A stretch of 53,165 bases of DNA from DAOUBF01 sp034432795 (GTDB taxonomy: Bacteria > Chloroflexota > Anaerolineae > DSLN01): assembly GCA_034432795.1 (NCBI GenBank), contig DAOUBF010000001.1, forward strand, positions 1 through 53,165. The letters run 5' to 3'. Positions 8,692-15,110 of the stretch are shown here, in pieces. The notes beneath the pieces are model-generated. The model was given only the letters and a program-made list of their open reading frames with translations. It made no database searches and was not told the origin of the DNA. Within the stretch, counting starts at the first letter, position 1, and the number at the start of each line of letters is the position of its first letter. The translations under genes and the position numbers were made by a program.

Positions 8692-8879
8692 AGCAGGAGA
8701 AAGGGGAACGCCTCCAGGTGATCCGGCTGAACATTATGGAGCCGGTAGGGCGGGAGATGGGTCGCCGCCTGGGCTTTCGGGTCACGCCCACGTTCATCGT
8801 CTTTGATGCTCAGGGCCACGAAGTTGGGAGAAGTATAGGCTCTCTTGATCGTGCCCTCGTGGACCGTGTGGCCCCATGA
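8691..8879 (+). pseudogene. 3' stump of a thioredoxin-like gene
   Basis: Starting at the last base of the recombinase stop codon, an open frame without a start codon encodes about 62 residues. They contain RLGFRVTPTFIVFDAQG, the beta-strand with the cis-proline typical of thioredoxin-fold proteins. The active-site CxxC half is absent here and is not found elsewhere in the window. The simplest reading is that the serine-recombinase element integrated within a thioredoxin-like gene and separated its halves, the 5' half lying beyond the left edge. This stump has no obvious promoter or start and is unlikely to be functional. Confidence 0.65.
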
Positions 8880-8935
8880 TAGACTGGCGCTCAACTGGCA
8901 GGGGCAAGGCATACCTTGCCTCTACTCGTTGGGAG

Positions 8936-11308
8936 CTACTCCCGCTTGAGGATCAGCAGCGCCTGATCGTCAAACGGCGGCGCCTCGCCGCAGAAATCGC
9001 TGAGGGCCTGGGTCACGGCCTGGATGATGCCTGCTGCTGGTTGAGAGCGGGCGGCCAGGAGAGCCTGTTGCAGGCGCTGCAACCCAAATTCCTCCTGGGC
9101 GGTATTCAGGGCCTCGGTCAACCCGTCGGTATACAGGACGAGCACATCGCCCGGCTCTAGGCGCAGGCTGCGCTCATCCAGATGGATATGGGGGAGGACG
9201 CCCAGCGCCAGGCCGTGGACGCTTAGCAGCTTGACCTGGCCATTGGCGCGGATCAGCAGGGGCGGGTTGTGTCCGGCGTTGGCGTAGGTAATTGTGGCCT
9301 GGTCGGGGTTCCACTGGACGTAGACGACGGTGGCAAAGACATCCGAGCGGGCATCGGCCAGGAGGAGGTCATTGACGCGCTCCAGCACGCGGGCCGGGCT
9401 GCGCCGCCCTGGGATGGCTACGGCGCGGATCAGTGTACGCAACAGGGCCATGAACAGCGCGGCGGGCACACCCTTGTCGGCCACGTCTGCGATCGCCAGG
9501 CCACAGGGGCCGCCGAGGAGAAGCGGCTGGCCGGGGAGATCGCGGCCCAGGGGGATATAGTCATAGAAGTCGCCGCCCACCTGATGGGCCGCCTGCCAGT
9601 AGGCCGCCAGCTCCCAGCCGGGCACCTGAGGGAAGACATCGGGCAGGAAGCTCAATTGGATTTCGCGCCCGACCTCTAACTCGCGCTCCAGCCGCGCCCG
9701 CGCCGCCGACTCCTGGCGCGTGACGCTCACCAGGCGGGCGTTGCGCACCGCTACAGCGATGGCATCGCCCAGCGTCTGCAGCACGAAGCGGTCCTCCTCG
9801 CCGAAAGCCGCCACGCGGTTGCTCTGCACATCTAACACGCCCAGCGTTTGCCCGGCCATGCGCAGGGGCACGGCCAGTTCTGAGCGCGTATCTTCCTGCC
9901 CCGGCCCCACCACGTAGCGCGCATCCTGGGTGACATCGGCGACCAGGGCCGATTCACCGGTTCGCGCCACCCAGGGGATGATGCCGGGCGCCTCCAGGGG
10001 GTCGCTCAGGCCGGGCATTTGCAGGCCCGTGCTGGCCCGCCAGACCACCTGCGCGCCGCTCTCCCCTGGCCCAGGCTCAACCAGGTAGATGCCCACATGG
10101 GGGTAGCCGAAGGTCTCGCTGATCCGCCGCACCACCTGGTCCAGCAGCGTATCCAGGTCCAGGATGGAAGTGATGGCGCGGGTGACCTCGGCGATGGTGG
10201 CGAGTTGCCGCGCCCGCCGCCGCTCGGCCTGATAGACAGTGTGCTCGTGAATGGCAATGGCGATCTGGTCGGCCAGGGTGCGCAGGATGGCGACATCCTC
10301 ATCGCTGAAGCCGGCCAGGCGGTCGCTCTGCACGTCCAACACGCCCAGCACCCGGTCCTCAATCTTGAGGGGGACGGCCACCTCGGAGCGCGTGTGGGGC
10401 AAGGCGGCATCGTAGATAAAACGGGGGTCGGCGCTAACATCATCCGCCCGCACCGGCTCACCGAGTTGTGCGGCGGTGCCGATGATGCCCTGCCCCAGTT
10501 GAAGGCAGGGGCCGCCACAGGGGGCCTCTGGGCTGGTGTGGGCCTGCAACACCAGGCTGCCATCCGGCTCCAAAGTGAACAGGGAGACGCCGTAATAGCC
10601 GAAGGTGGACTGCACCAGATGGACCACCTGGGCGAAGAGTTCGTCGCGATGGAGCAAGGCGGCGATCTGTCGCCCGACCTGGGCGACGAGTTCCAGCCCG
10701 GCGGCGCGGGCCTGGGCCTGCCGGTAGAGCCGGGCGTTCTGGATGGCGACGGCGATTTGATTGGCCAGGATGCTCAGGCGGCGCAGGTCGTCCTCGCTAT
10801 AGGCGTTGGGCTGGTCGCTTTGCACGGCGATCAGGCCGATGGCCTGGTCTGCGGCCAGCAGGGGAACGAATAGCCCGGAGCGGGGCGGGGTCTCGCTCTG
10901 GTACGAGGGCCGCGCCGGGAGGATAGCGGCCTCGCGTTCAAAGTCGCGCACCAGGAGGGGCTGGTGGGTGCGCCGCACCCAATTCACCAGCCCGTCGCTG
11001 GGGCTGAGAGGGAAGGCAGCGGGCGCCCGCCGTTCGCCGCGCACCCGCCAGATCAGGATGCGGTAATGCGTCCCCTCAAACAGGCCAAGCTGGAAGGTGT
11101 CTGTCTCCACCACCCGCCTGACTTCGCGGTCAATCAGTTCGCAGAGCGCGTCTACGTCGCCCTGGGCCAGGGCGATCATGCGGCCAACAGTGGAGAGCGC
11201 CTCCAACTCCTGAAGATGGGGTGTGAGGAGAGCGACCTCTCCCCCTTCCCCAGGCTGACCGTCATCCGTCCTTCGCTTGCTCAGGCCCTGTCGTCTGTCG
11301 TCTGTCAT
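8936..11308 (-). CDS. GAF-domain PP2C phosphatase (RsbU/SpoIIE type)
   Basis: This protein of about 790 residues dephosphorylates STAS-domain anti-anti-sigma factors in partner-switching systems. Three GAF sensor domains lie at about residues 40-190, 205-355 and 375-525. Each ends with the typical VPL...GVLDVQS pattern. The C-terminal PP2C/SpoIIE domain has the metal-binding motifs VGGDFYD, IADVADKGVPAALFMA, YANAGHNPPLL, LYTDGLTEA and FDDQALL. I chose the ATG at 11308, one base after the stop of the upstream STAS gene, so translation is probably coupled. The ATG at 11329 is an alternative, and neither has a clear ribosome-binding site. The first residues (TDDRRQGLSKRRTDDG) come from a 7-bp-period repeat. 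It is the last gene of a four-gene signalling operon. The GAF ligands cannot be inferred. Confidence 0.92.
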   Translation of the reverse strand: MTDDRRQGLSKRRTDDGQPGEGGEVALLTPHLQELEALSTVGRMIALAQGDVDALCELIDREVRRVVETDTFQLGLFEGTHYRILIWRVRGERRAPAAFPLSPSDGLVNWVRRTHQPLLVRDFEREAAILPARPSYQSETPPRSGLFVPLLAADQAIGLIAVQSDQPNAYSEDDLRRLSILANQIAVAIQNARLYRQAQARAAGLELVAQVGRQIAALLHRDELFAQVVHLVQSTFGYYGVSLFTLEPDGSLVLQAHTSPEAPCGGPCLQLGQGIIGTAAQLGEPVRADDVSADPRFIYDAALPHTRSEVAVPLKIEDRVLGVLDVQSDRLAGFSDEDVAILRTLADQIAIAIHEHTVYQAERRRARQLATIAEVTRAITSILDLDTLLDQVVRRISETFGYPHVGIYLVEPGPGESGAQVVWRASTGLQMPGLSDPLEAPGIIPWVARTGESALVADVTQDARYVVGPGQEDTRSELAVPLRMAGQTLGVLDVQSNRVAAFGEEDRFVLQTLGDAIAVAVRNARLVSVTRQESAARARLERELEVGREIQLSFLPDVFPQVPGWELAAYWQAAHQVGGDFYDYIPLGRDLPGQPLLLGGPCGLAIADVADKGVPAALFMALLRTLIRAVAIPGRRSPARVLERVNDLLLADARSDVFATVVYVQWNPDQATITYANAGHNPPLLIRANGQVKLLSVHGLALGVLPHIHLDERSLRLEPGDVLVLYTDGLTEALNTAQEEFGLQRLQQALLAARSQPAAGIIQAVTQALSDFCGEAPPFDDQALLILKRE

Positions 11309-11309
11309 G

Positions 11310-11726
11310 CTATTTACGGGCGGGGTCATGGGGCGGGGTGGGCGCAGGTTGGCCTGCGCTGAGGGCGGAGACCGCCTGTGGCGCGGTCTCGTGAATAGTG
11401 AACACGCGGTCAAAGCCGACCATCTCAAAGATTTCACGGACGCGCGGGGAAAGGCTCGCCAGGATGACATCGCCCCCTTGGGCCCGTGCGCGCCGCCAGG
11501 CCCCTACCAATACCCTGAGTGCACTGCTGGAGATATACGTCACCCTGGACAGGTCCAGTACTACGCGCGTATGGCCGGAACGGAGGGCGGCGTTCAATTC
11601 GCTTTCCAGCGCGGGCGCCGCCTCAGCGTCCAGGCGTCCCTCGGCCTGGATCACGTCAATGGGGGTGCCGTTGTTGCCACTGAGCACGTCACGGCGCAGG
11701 AACCTATAGGTGCTCTGGGCGCTCAT
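11310..11726 (-). CDS. STAS-domain anti-sigma factor antagonist (RsbV-like)
   Basis: The STAS domain of this 138-residue protein spans about residues 10-120. The motif DLSRVTYISSSALRVL aligns with the phosphorylation loop of SpoIIAA/RsbV, putting the phosphorylatable serine at about Ser67. The usual glycine after it is alanine here. A Pro-rich tail follows the domain. In partner switching such proteins bind the kinase/anti-sigma factor when unphosphorylated. Its start overlaps the stop of the kinase gene as ATGA, and the phosphatase gene follows after one base, so the three are translated as one operon. Confidence 0.9.
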   Translation of the reverse strand: MSAQSTYRFLRRDVLSGNNGTPIDVIQAEGRLDAEAAPALESELNAALRSGHTRVVLDLSRVTYISSSALRVLVGAWRRARAQGGDVILASLSPRVREIFEMVGFDRVFTIHETAPQAVSALSAGQPAPTPPHDPARK

Positions 11727-12313
11727 TGAGCCTCCTGTGGCCCCGCGGAGTTCCTGCGAGTTCCTTTGGGTTTCGTTCGGCGCGGGGTGCGCTTGATCAT
11801 GGTGAGGGTATTGCCTTCGCGGGGGTCAAACTCAAAGCGCACCTCGTCCATGAGCTTGCGCATCAGGTACAGGCCCAGGCCGCCTATGGCGACCTCCTCA
11901 ATGGTCTCAGCCATTTTGGGCGGCGGCACCGCGTCCGGGTTAAAGGGCTTGCCGTGATCATGCAGCGTGACGATCACCTGATCGTTCTCAATACAGCAGG
12001 ACAGCTCAATCTCGCCTGCGCCTTCGCCCTCGTAGGCGTGATGGATGATGTTGGTGCAGGCCTCGTCCACTGCCATCTCAATATGGAAGGCGGTGTCCTC
12101 GTCCAGCCCGGCGTTGCGGATCATGTCGGCGCAGGTCTGGCAGGCTTGAGCCACATTGGCGTAACGGCCAGGGATGATCAGTTTCAACCGGCGGGCTGCG
12201 GTGTCTTCATCGGGGAGGGGCTGAGGCGCAGAGCTTCCCGGCGTTCTCTTGCGTCGCTGCGCGTTCCTGTGAGTGCCTATAAGTGTGCCTGGAGCGGTTT
12301 TGTCCATAGCCAT
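11723..12313 (-). CDS. HATPase-domain anti-sigma factor / serine kinase (RsbW/SpoIIAB-like)
   Basis: This GHKL-type ATPase has about 196 residues and is expected to phosphorylate the neighbouring STAS proteins and to sequester a partner. The visible nucleotide-binding boxes are MAVDEACTNIIHHAY (N box), DHGKPFNP (G1) and GGLGLYLMRKLMDEV (G2). I chose the ATG at 12313 because GAGGG, overlapping the stop of the upstream STAS gene, lies four bases before it. Both terminal tails are unusual. The basic N-terminal stretch (THRNAQRRKRTPG) and the C-terminal TKPKGTRRNSAG are each encoded by 10-bp-period repeat DNA rather than by the conserved domain. No cognate sigma factor is adjacent. Confidence 0.9.
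   Translation of the reverse strand: MAMDKTAPGTLIGTHRNAQRRKRTPGSSAPQPLPDEDTAARRLKLIIPGRYANVAQACQTCADMIRNAGLDEDTAFHIEMAVDEACTNIIHHAYEGEGAGEIELSCCIENDQVIVTLHDHGKPFNPDAVPPPKMAETIEEVAIGGLGLYLMRKLMDEVRFEFDPREGNTLTMIKRTPRRTKPKGTRRNSAGPQEAQ
11741..11780. repeat. 10-bp-period degenerate tandem repeat inside the kinase gene 3' end
   Basis: Units such as GGAGTTCCTG and CGAGTTCCTT repeat every 10 bases, and they encode the C-terminal tail of the HATPase protein. The same unit type recurs at 12231-12290, 17091-17150 and 46764-46804. Confidence 0.5.
12231..12290. repeat. 10-bp-period degenerate tandem repeat inside the kinase gene 5' end
   Basis: About six units (GCGTTCTCTT, GCGTCGCTGC, GCGTTCCTGT, GAGTGCCTAT and similar) follow each other at a 10-base period. 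They encode the basic N-terminal tail of the HATPase protein. Confidence 0.5.
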
Positions 12314-12320
12314 AGCGCCC

Positions 12321-12653
12321 TCAAAAGGAACCGACCGCTTCCACCTGGCTGGGGTATACCTCAAACAGCGAGGTCAGCCCGGCGAGCTGGAGCACCTCCG
12401 AGACGCGGTTGGAGGGGTTGGCCAGGCGCACATCACCGTTGTGGCGGCGGGCGGTTTTGAGGGCGGCGACCAGCGCCCGCAGCCCGGCGCTGCTCATATA
12501 GTCCACTTTCTCCAGGTCCAGGACGATCTGATGGCGTCCAGCCTCCAGGGTGTCCTTCAGCACCCGCTCAAATTCCGGCGCGGTGCTGCTATCCACCCGC
12601 CCGCTGACGGTGATGACCTCCACGCGCTTCAACGGCTTGGTGGCAATCTGCAT
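12321..12653 (-). CDS. STAS-domain anti-sigma factor antagonist, first gene of the signalling operon
   Basis: This protein of about 110 residues is almost entirely one STAS domain. DLEKVDYMSSAGLRALV carries the phosphorylation loop, with the likely phosphoserine at about Ser55. I chose the second of two nearby ATGs (12653) because GAGGAGG lies seven bases upstream of it, while the ATG at 12659 is only one base from it. The gene is preceded by a TATAAT-containing promoter and followed by the kinase gene eight bases on. Having two distinct STAS proteins with one kinase suggests two inputs, or a switch with two partners. Confidence 0.92.
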   Translation of the reverse strand: MQIATKPLKRVEVITVSGRVDSSTAPEFERVLKDTLEAGRHQIVLDLEKVDYMSSAGLRALVAALKTARRHNGDVRLANPSNRVSEVLQLAGLTSLFEVYPSQVEAVGSF

Positions 12654-12682
12654 GATCATACCTCCTCAAAGACAGTACATGA

Positions 12683-12691
12683 ATTATACCA
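12683..12691 (-). promoter_or_regulatory. Extended -10 promoter of the partner-switching operon
   Basis: The minus strand reads TGGTATAAT, an extended -10 (TGnTATAAT), about 30 bases upstream of the first STAS start. No good -35 is seen, which is normal for extended -10 promoters. Confidence 0.55.
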
Positions 12692-12709
12692 TAATCTCAA
12701 CAATAGGTA

Positions 12710-12730
12710 GGGCGGGTTCAGAACCCGCCC
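12710..12730. repeat. REP-like perfect palindrome
   Basis: Arms of 10 bp (GGGCGGGTTC / GAACCCGCCC) flank a single A, and the context TAGGG...CCCCTA extends the symmetry. It lies between the end of the O-antigen-ligase-like gene and the promoter of the STAS operon. It could terminate the upstream transcript, but it lacks a T-run and looks like a dispersed palindromic repeat. Confidence 0.6.
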
Positions 12731-12737
12731 CTACGGG

Positions 12738-14201
12738 TCACAGGTGCACCTTTGCGGCGGCGAGTTGCGAAGCGGCTGCCGCCAGGCCGAACATCAGCCA
12801 GAACAGGGTGATGGCGTGATGGAAGTCCAGGTTGAAGAAATAGTGATCAAACAGCCCGCCCACGAGCGCGCCCACCAGGGCCGCGTGCACCCCCAGCCAC
12901 AGGGGCTCCAGCCGGGCGTCGGCTAAGGCCGGGCGACGTACGCGCCAGGCCAGGGCGAACAGCATCCCCACCAGTCCCAGGAATGCCACCAACCCTACCA
13001 GGCCCATCTCCTCGGCGATGAGCAGATAGACGTTGGACACGCCCAGGTACAGGTCAATGTCGGGGGCGCTGGCGAAGCCCACGCCGAAAATGGGATAACG
13101 CCCGATGAGCGTGAGTGCGTCACGGTACTCGCCCAGGCGCATCTGGGTGGCCAGGTCCTGGGCCTGTAGCCCTTCAATGAAATGGGCCACGTAGTCTTGG
13201 GTGGCGGGCAGGAGGAGCAGCAGCAGGCCGCCCAGGAGCAGGAACGGCAACAGGCGGCGGTAGCGCACCAGCGCCAGCCCCACAGCGGCGCTGGCGAGGC
13301 CCACGAAGGCGCCGCGTGAGAACGTCAGGATCAGGCACACAACCATCAGGCCGATGGCCAGGAACGCGCCTAAGCCGGGGAGCAGGCGCTTGCGGGCAGT
13401 GATCTGGGGCAGGGCCAGTGCCGCCGCCATGATCAGCATCCCGCCGAACACGTTGGGGTCAACCGAGGTGCCGATAGCGCGCTCCGGCAGGTCAGGGTTA
13501 TCTTCAATGTAACGCAGCACATCGCCGCCGGGGTAGCCGAGCGGGCGCAGCAGGTTGAGCAACCGATTGGCCGTCTCATCGGGCAGGGCGTACAGGAAAA
13601 TCCCCAGGGCCGCTGCCAGCGCGCCCCCCAGGATGAGCGCCCGAACCACTCGTTCCAGCGTGGCGTGGTCGCGCACGCTTTCCACAACGACAAAGAAAAG
13701 CGCCATGCTCATGAGCAACTCCACGAAATGGCGCAAGACGTTGGCCGTGAGCGGGGCGTGACCCAGGCCGGCGATAAAGGCGAAGACCGTCAGCCCCATG
13801 AATGCGGCTACAGCCCATATCAGACGGGGGACGGGGGCCGGAGGCCGGAGGCGGATCTGTCTTCCGTCCTCCGCCCTCCATGCTTCATCCCTGTTGCTCA
13901 TCGCCCGCAGCAGCCAGACGCCGATCAGCCCGACAAGCGCGGCGTCCAGAAAGGTGGGGCTGAAGACGATCTTGACCGGGAAGACAGCAAAAGGGAGCAG
14001 GGTGATGATGCCGATGACGACCCAGAAGCCGAAGATGAAATCGCGCAGGAACCAGACAGTCACCACCAGGCCAACGAACGCGGCGGCAGCCAGGATGACC
14101 CCGCCGAAGCTCAGCAAGGCACCGGCGAGCAGGGCAATCACAGCGCAGATCAGGCCCAGGAGGGCCGGGTCGCGCCATTGAAGGGAGGTCACCGTGCGCA
14201 T
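12738..14201 (-). CDS. O-antigen ligase / polymerase-like polytopic membrane protein
   Basis: This 487-residue protein has about ten or more hydrophobic helices. A Wzy_C/RfaL-type region contains LTFSRGAFVGL, followed by the periplasmic-loop pattern YPIFGVGFA and SNVYLLIAEEMGLVG. Such proteins polymerise or ligate surface polysaccharides on the outer face of the membrane. A cytoplasmic or loop insertion near residues 100-122 (AWRAEDGRQIRLRPPAPVPR) is encoded by the palindromic 7-bp-period repeat and is unlikely to belong to the original fold. The start at 14201 has no clear ribosome-binding site. The neighbouring GT39 gene supports a role in surface glycans. The substrate cannot be read from the sequence. 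Confidence 0.8.
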   Translation of the reverse strand: MRTVTSLQWRDPALLGLICAVIALLAGALLSFGGVILAAAAFVGLVVTVWFLRDFIFGFWVVIGIITLLPFAVFPVKIVFSPTFLDAALVGLIGVWLLRAMSNRDEAWRAEDGRQIRLRPPAPVPRLIWAVAAFMGLTVFAFIAGLGHAPLTANVLRHFVELLMSMALFFVVVESVRDHATLERVVRALILGGALAAALGIFLYALPDETANRLLNLLRPLGYPGGDVLRYIEDNPDLPERAIGTSVDPNVFGGMLIMAAALALPQITARKRLLPGLGAFLAIGLMVVCLILTFSRGAFVGLASAAVGLALVRYRRLLPFLLLGGLLLLLLPATQDYVAHFIEGLQAQDLATQMRLGEYRDALTLIGRYPIFGVGFASAPDIDLYLGVSNVYLLIAEEMGLVGLVAFLGLVGMLFALAWRVRRPALADARLEPLWLGVHAALVGALVGGLFDHYFFNLDFHHAITLFWLMFGLAAAASQLAAAKVHL

Positions 14202-14261
14202 GGCTGGGGGTGATTCAGTGTCCGTGCCAGATCATCACATACTTTGAGGGCCAGCGCAGCC

Positions 14262-14729
14262 CTATCCCCGGCTGGCCCGGCGCATCCTGGAGAGCATGAT
14301 CACCATACTGCCTAGCGTGGTGAAAAAGGCCAGGGCGATTTTGGAGGCGTCCACAATGGGTTGAATCTGGACCCCCTCTGGGCCGACGCTGATCACCGCG
14401 ACCGGACGGGCCATAGCGGCGCCCCCACCGCCCCCACCGCCGCCAAAGCCGCTGGGTTGCTCCTGGGTTTCCTGGGCTTCAGCTTCGCTCGTGGTGTCGC
14501 CTTCGCTGGGCTTCGGGCCTATCCCACCGCCTAAGCCGTAGCCGAACCCTATGCCTGCCGAGACCTCGGAGGCGGTGATGATGGTGTAGTCGCCGGAGGT
14601 GACGGGCGCGCTATAGACGGCGCTCGGCTGGGCGGTGGCGAGGAGTTTCTCCATCAGTGCCATACTCTGCTCCTGGCCCTTGACCGTCGTTATAGCAATG
14701 TGGTTGAACTTCTCGCTGATTTCGTTCAT
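14262..14729 (-). CDS. GerW/YtfJ-family protein
   Basis: This 155-residue protein has the GerW (YtfJ) layout. An N-terminal helix containing MEKLLATAQPSAVYS is followed by SGDYTIITASEVSAGIGFGYG, an acidic linker, a poly-glycine run and the domain end RPVAVISVGPEGVQIQPIVD, then a hydrophobic C-terminal segment. In Bacillus the family is linked to spore germination, but homologues are widespread in non-sporulating phyla with unknown roles. GAGAGGAG precedes the start. The start overlaps the stop of the small membrane-protein gene upstream as ATGA, so the two are coupled. No other sporulation genes are in the window. Confidence 0.85.
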   Translation of the reverse strand: MNEISEKFNHIAITTVKGQEQSMALMEKLLATAQPSAVYSAPVTSGDYTIITASEVSAGIGFGYGLGGGIGPKPSEGDTTSEAEAQETQEQPSGFGGGGGGGGAAMARPVAVISVGPEGVQIQPIVDASKIALAFFTTLGSMVIMLSRMRRASRG

Positions 14730-15019
14730 TTCACTCCTCTCTTCGTCTTTCGTCGCGTGGATAACACAAGAAAGATAGCGAAGGCTAAACTGAGGCCGAG
14801 CAGCCCAAGCTGAACAACGCGGGTGATGTCAATAATGGGCATGCGCCTGGTTTGCCCGCCGTGCTCCACCAGAACCGCCACGGGCCGATTCCACACCAGG
14901 CCGCCGAAGGGCAGGCGGATGATCAGCGCTTGCGACTGCGGCGTGATGGTGACATCGCCAACGGTGATCGGCTCGCCTGAGAGCGTTTGCCAGCGGATGA
15001 TCCCTTTAGGTTGGGCCAT
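14726..15019 (-). CDS. Small single-pass membrane protein coupled to the GerW-like gene
   Basis: This 97-residue protein has an N-terminal beta-rich part (GIIRWQTLSGEPITVGDVT and QALIIRLPFGGLVWNRP) and one transmembrane helix near the C-terminus (VVQLGLLGLSLAFAIFLVL), followed by a basic tail. I chose the ATG at 15019, which is preceded by GAGAGG; the open frame extends upstream without a start signal. I do not recognise the family. The phrase GEPITVGDVTITPQSQALIIRL resembles the beginning of GerW domains, so this may be a divergent GerW-like half that works with its neighbour. Confidence 0.75.
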   Translation of the reverse strand: MAQPKGIIRWQTLSGEPITVGDVTITPQSQALIIRLPFGGLVWNRPVAVLVEHGGQTRRMPIIDITRVVQLGLLGLSLAFAIFLVLSTRRKTKRGVK

Positions 15020-15041
15020 ATAACCTCTCTGGGCCAATCTT

Positions 15042-15075
15042 AGCACCTCTGGTAAACCAGCACAAGTGAGGTGCT
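15042..15075. repeat. Nested hairpin between the GT39 gene and the small membrane protein gene
   Basis: AGCACCTC and GAGGTGCT form an 8-bp stem. Inside lies a second palindrome, CTGGTAAACCAG. It sits just downstream of the glycosyltransferase stop and could act as a terminator or a leader structure. No T-run follows. Confidence 0.35.
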
Positions 15076-15110
15076 TTACAGCGGGCGGCGCGTTGATGGA
15101 GGAGGCTGCC

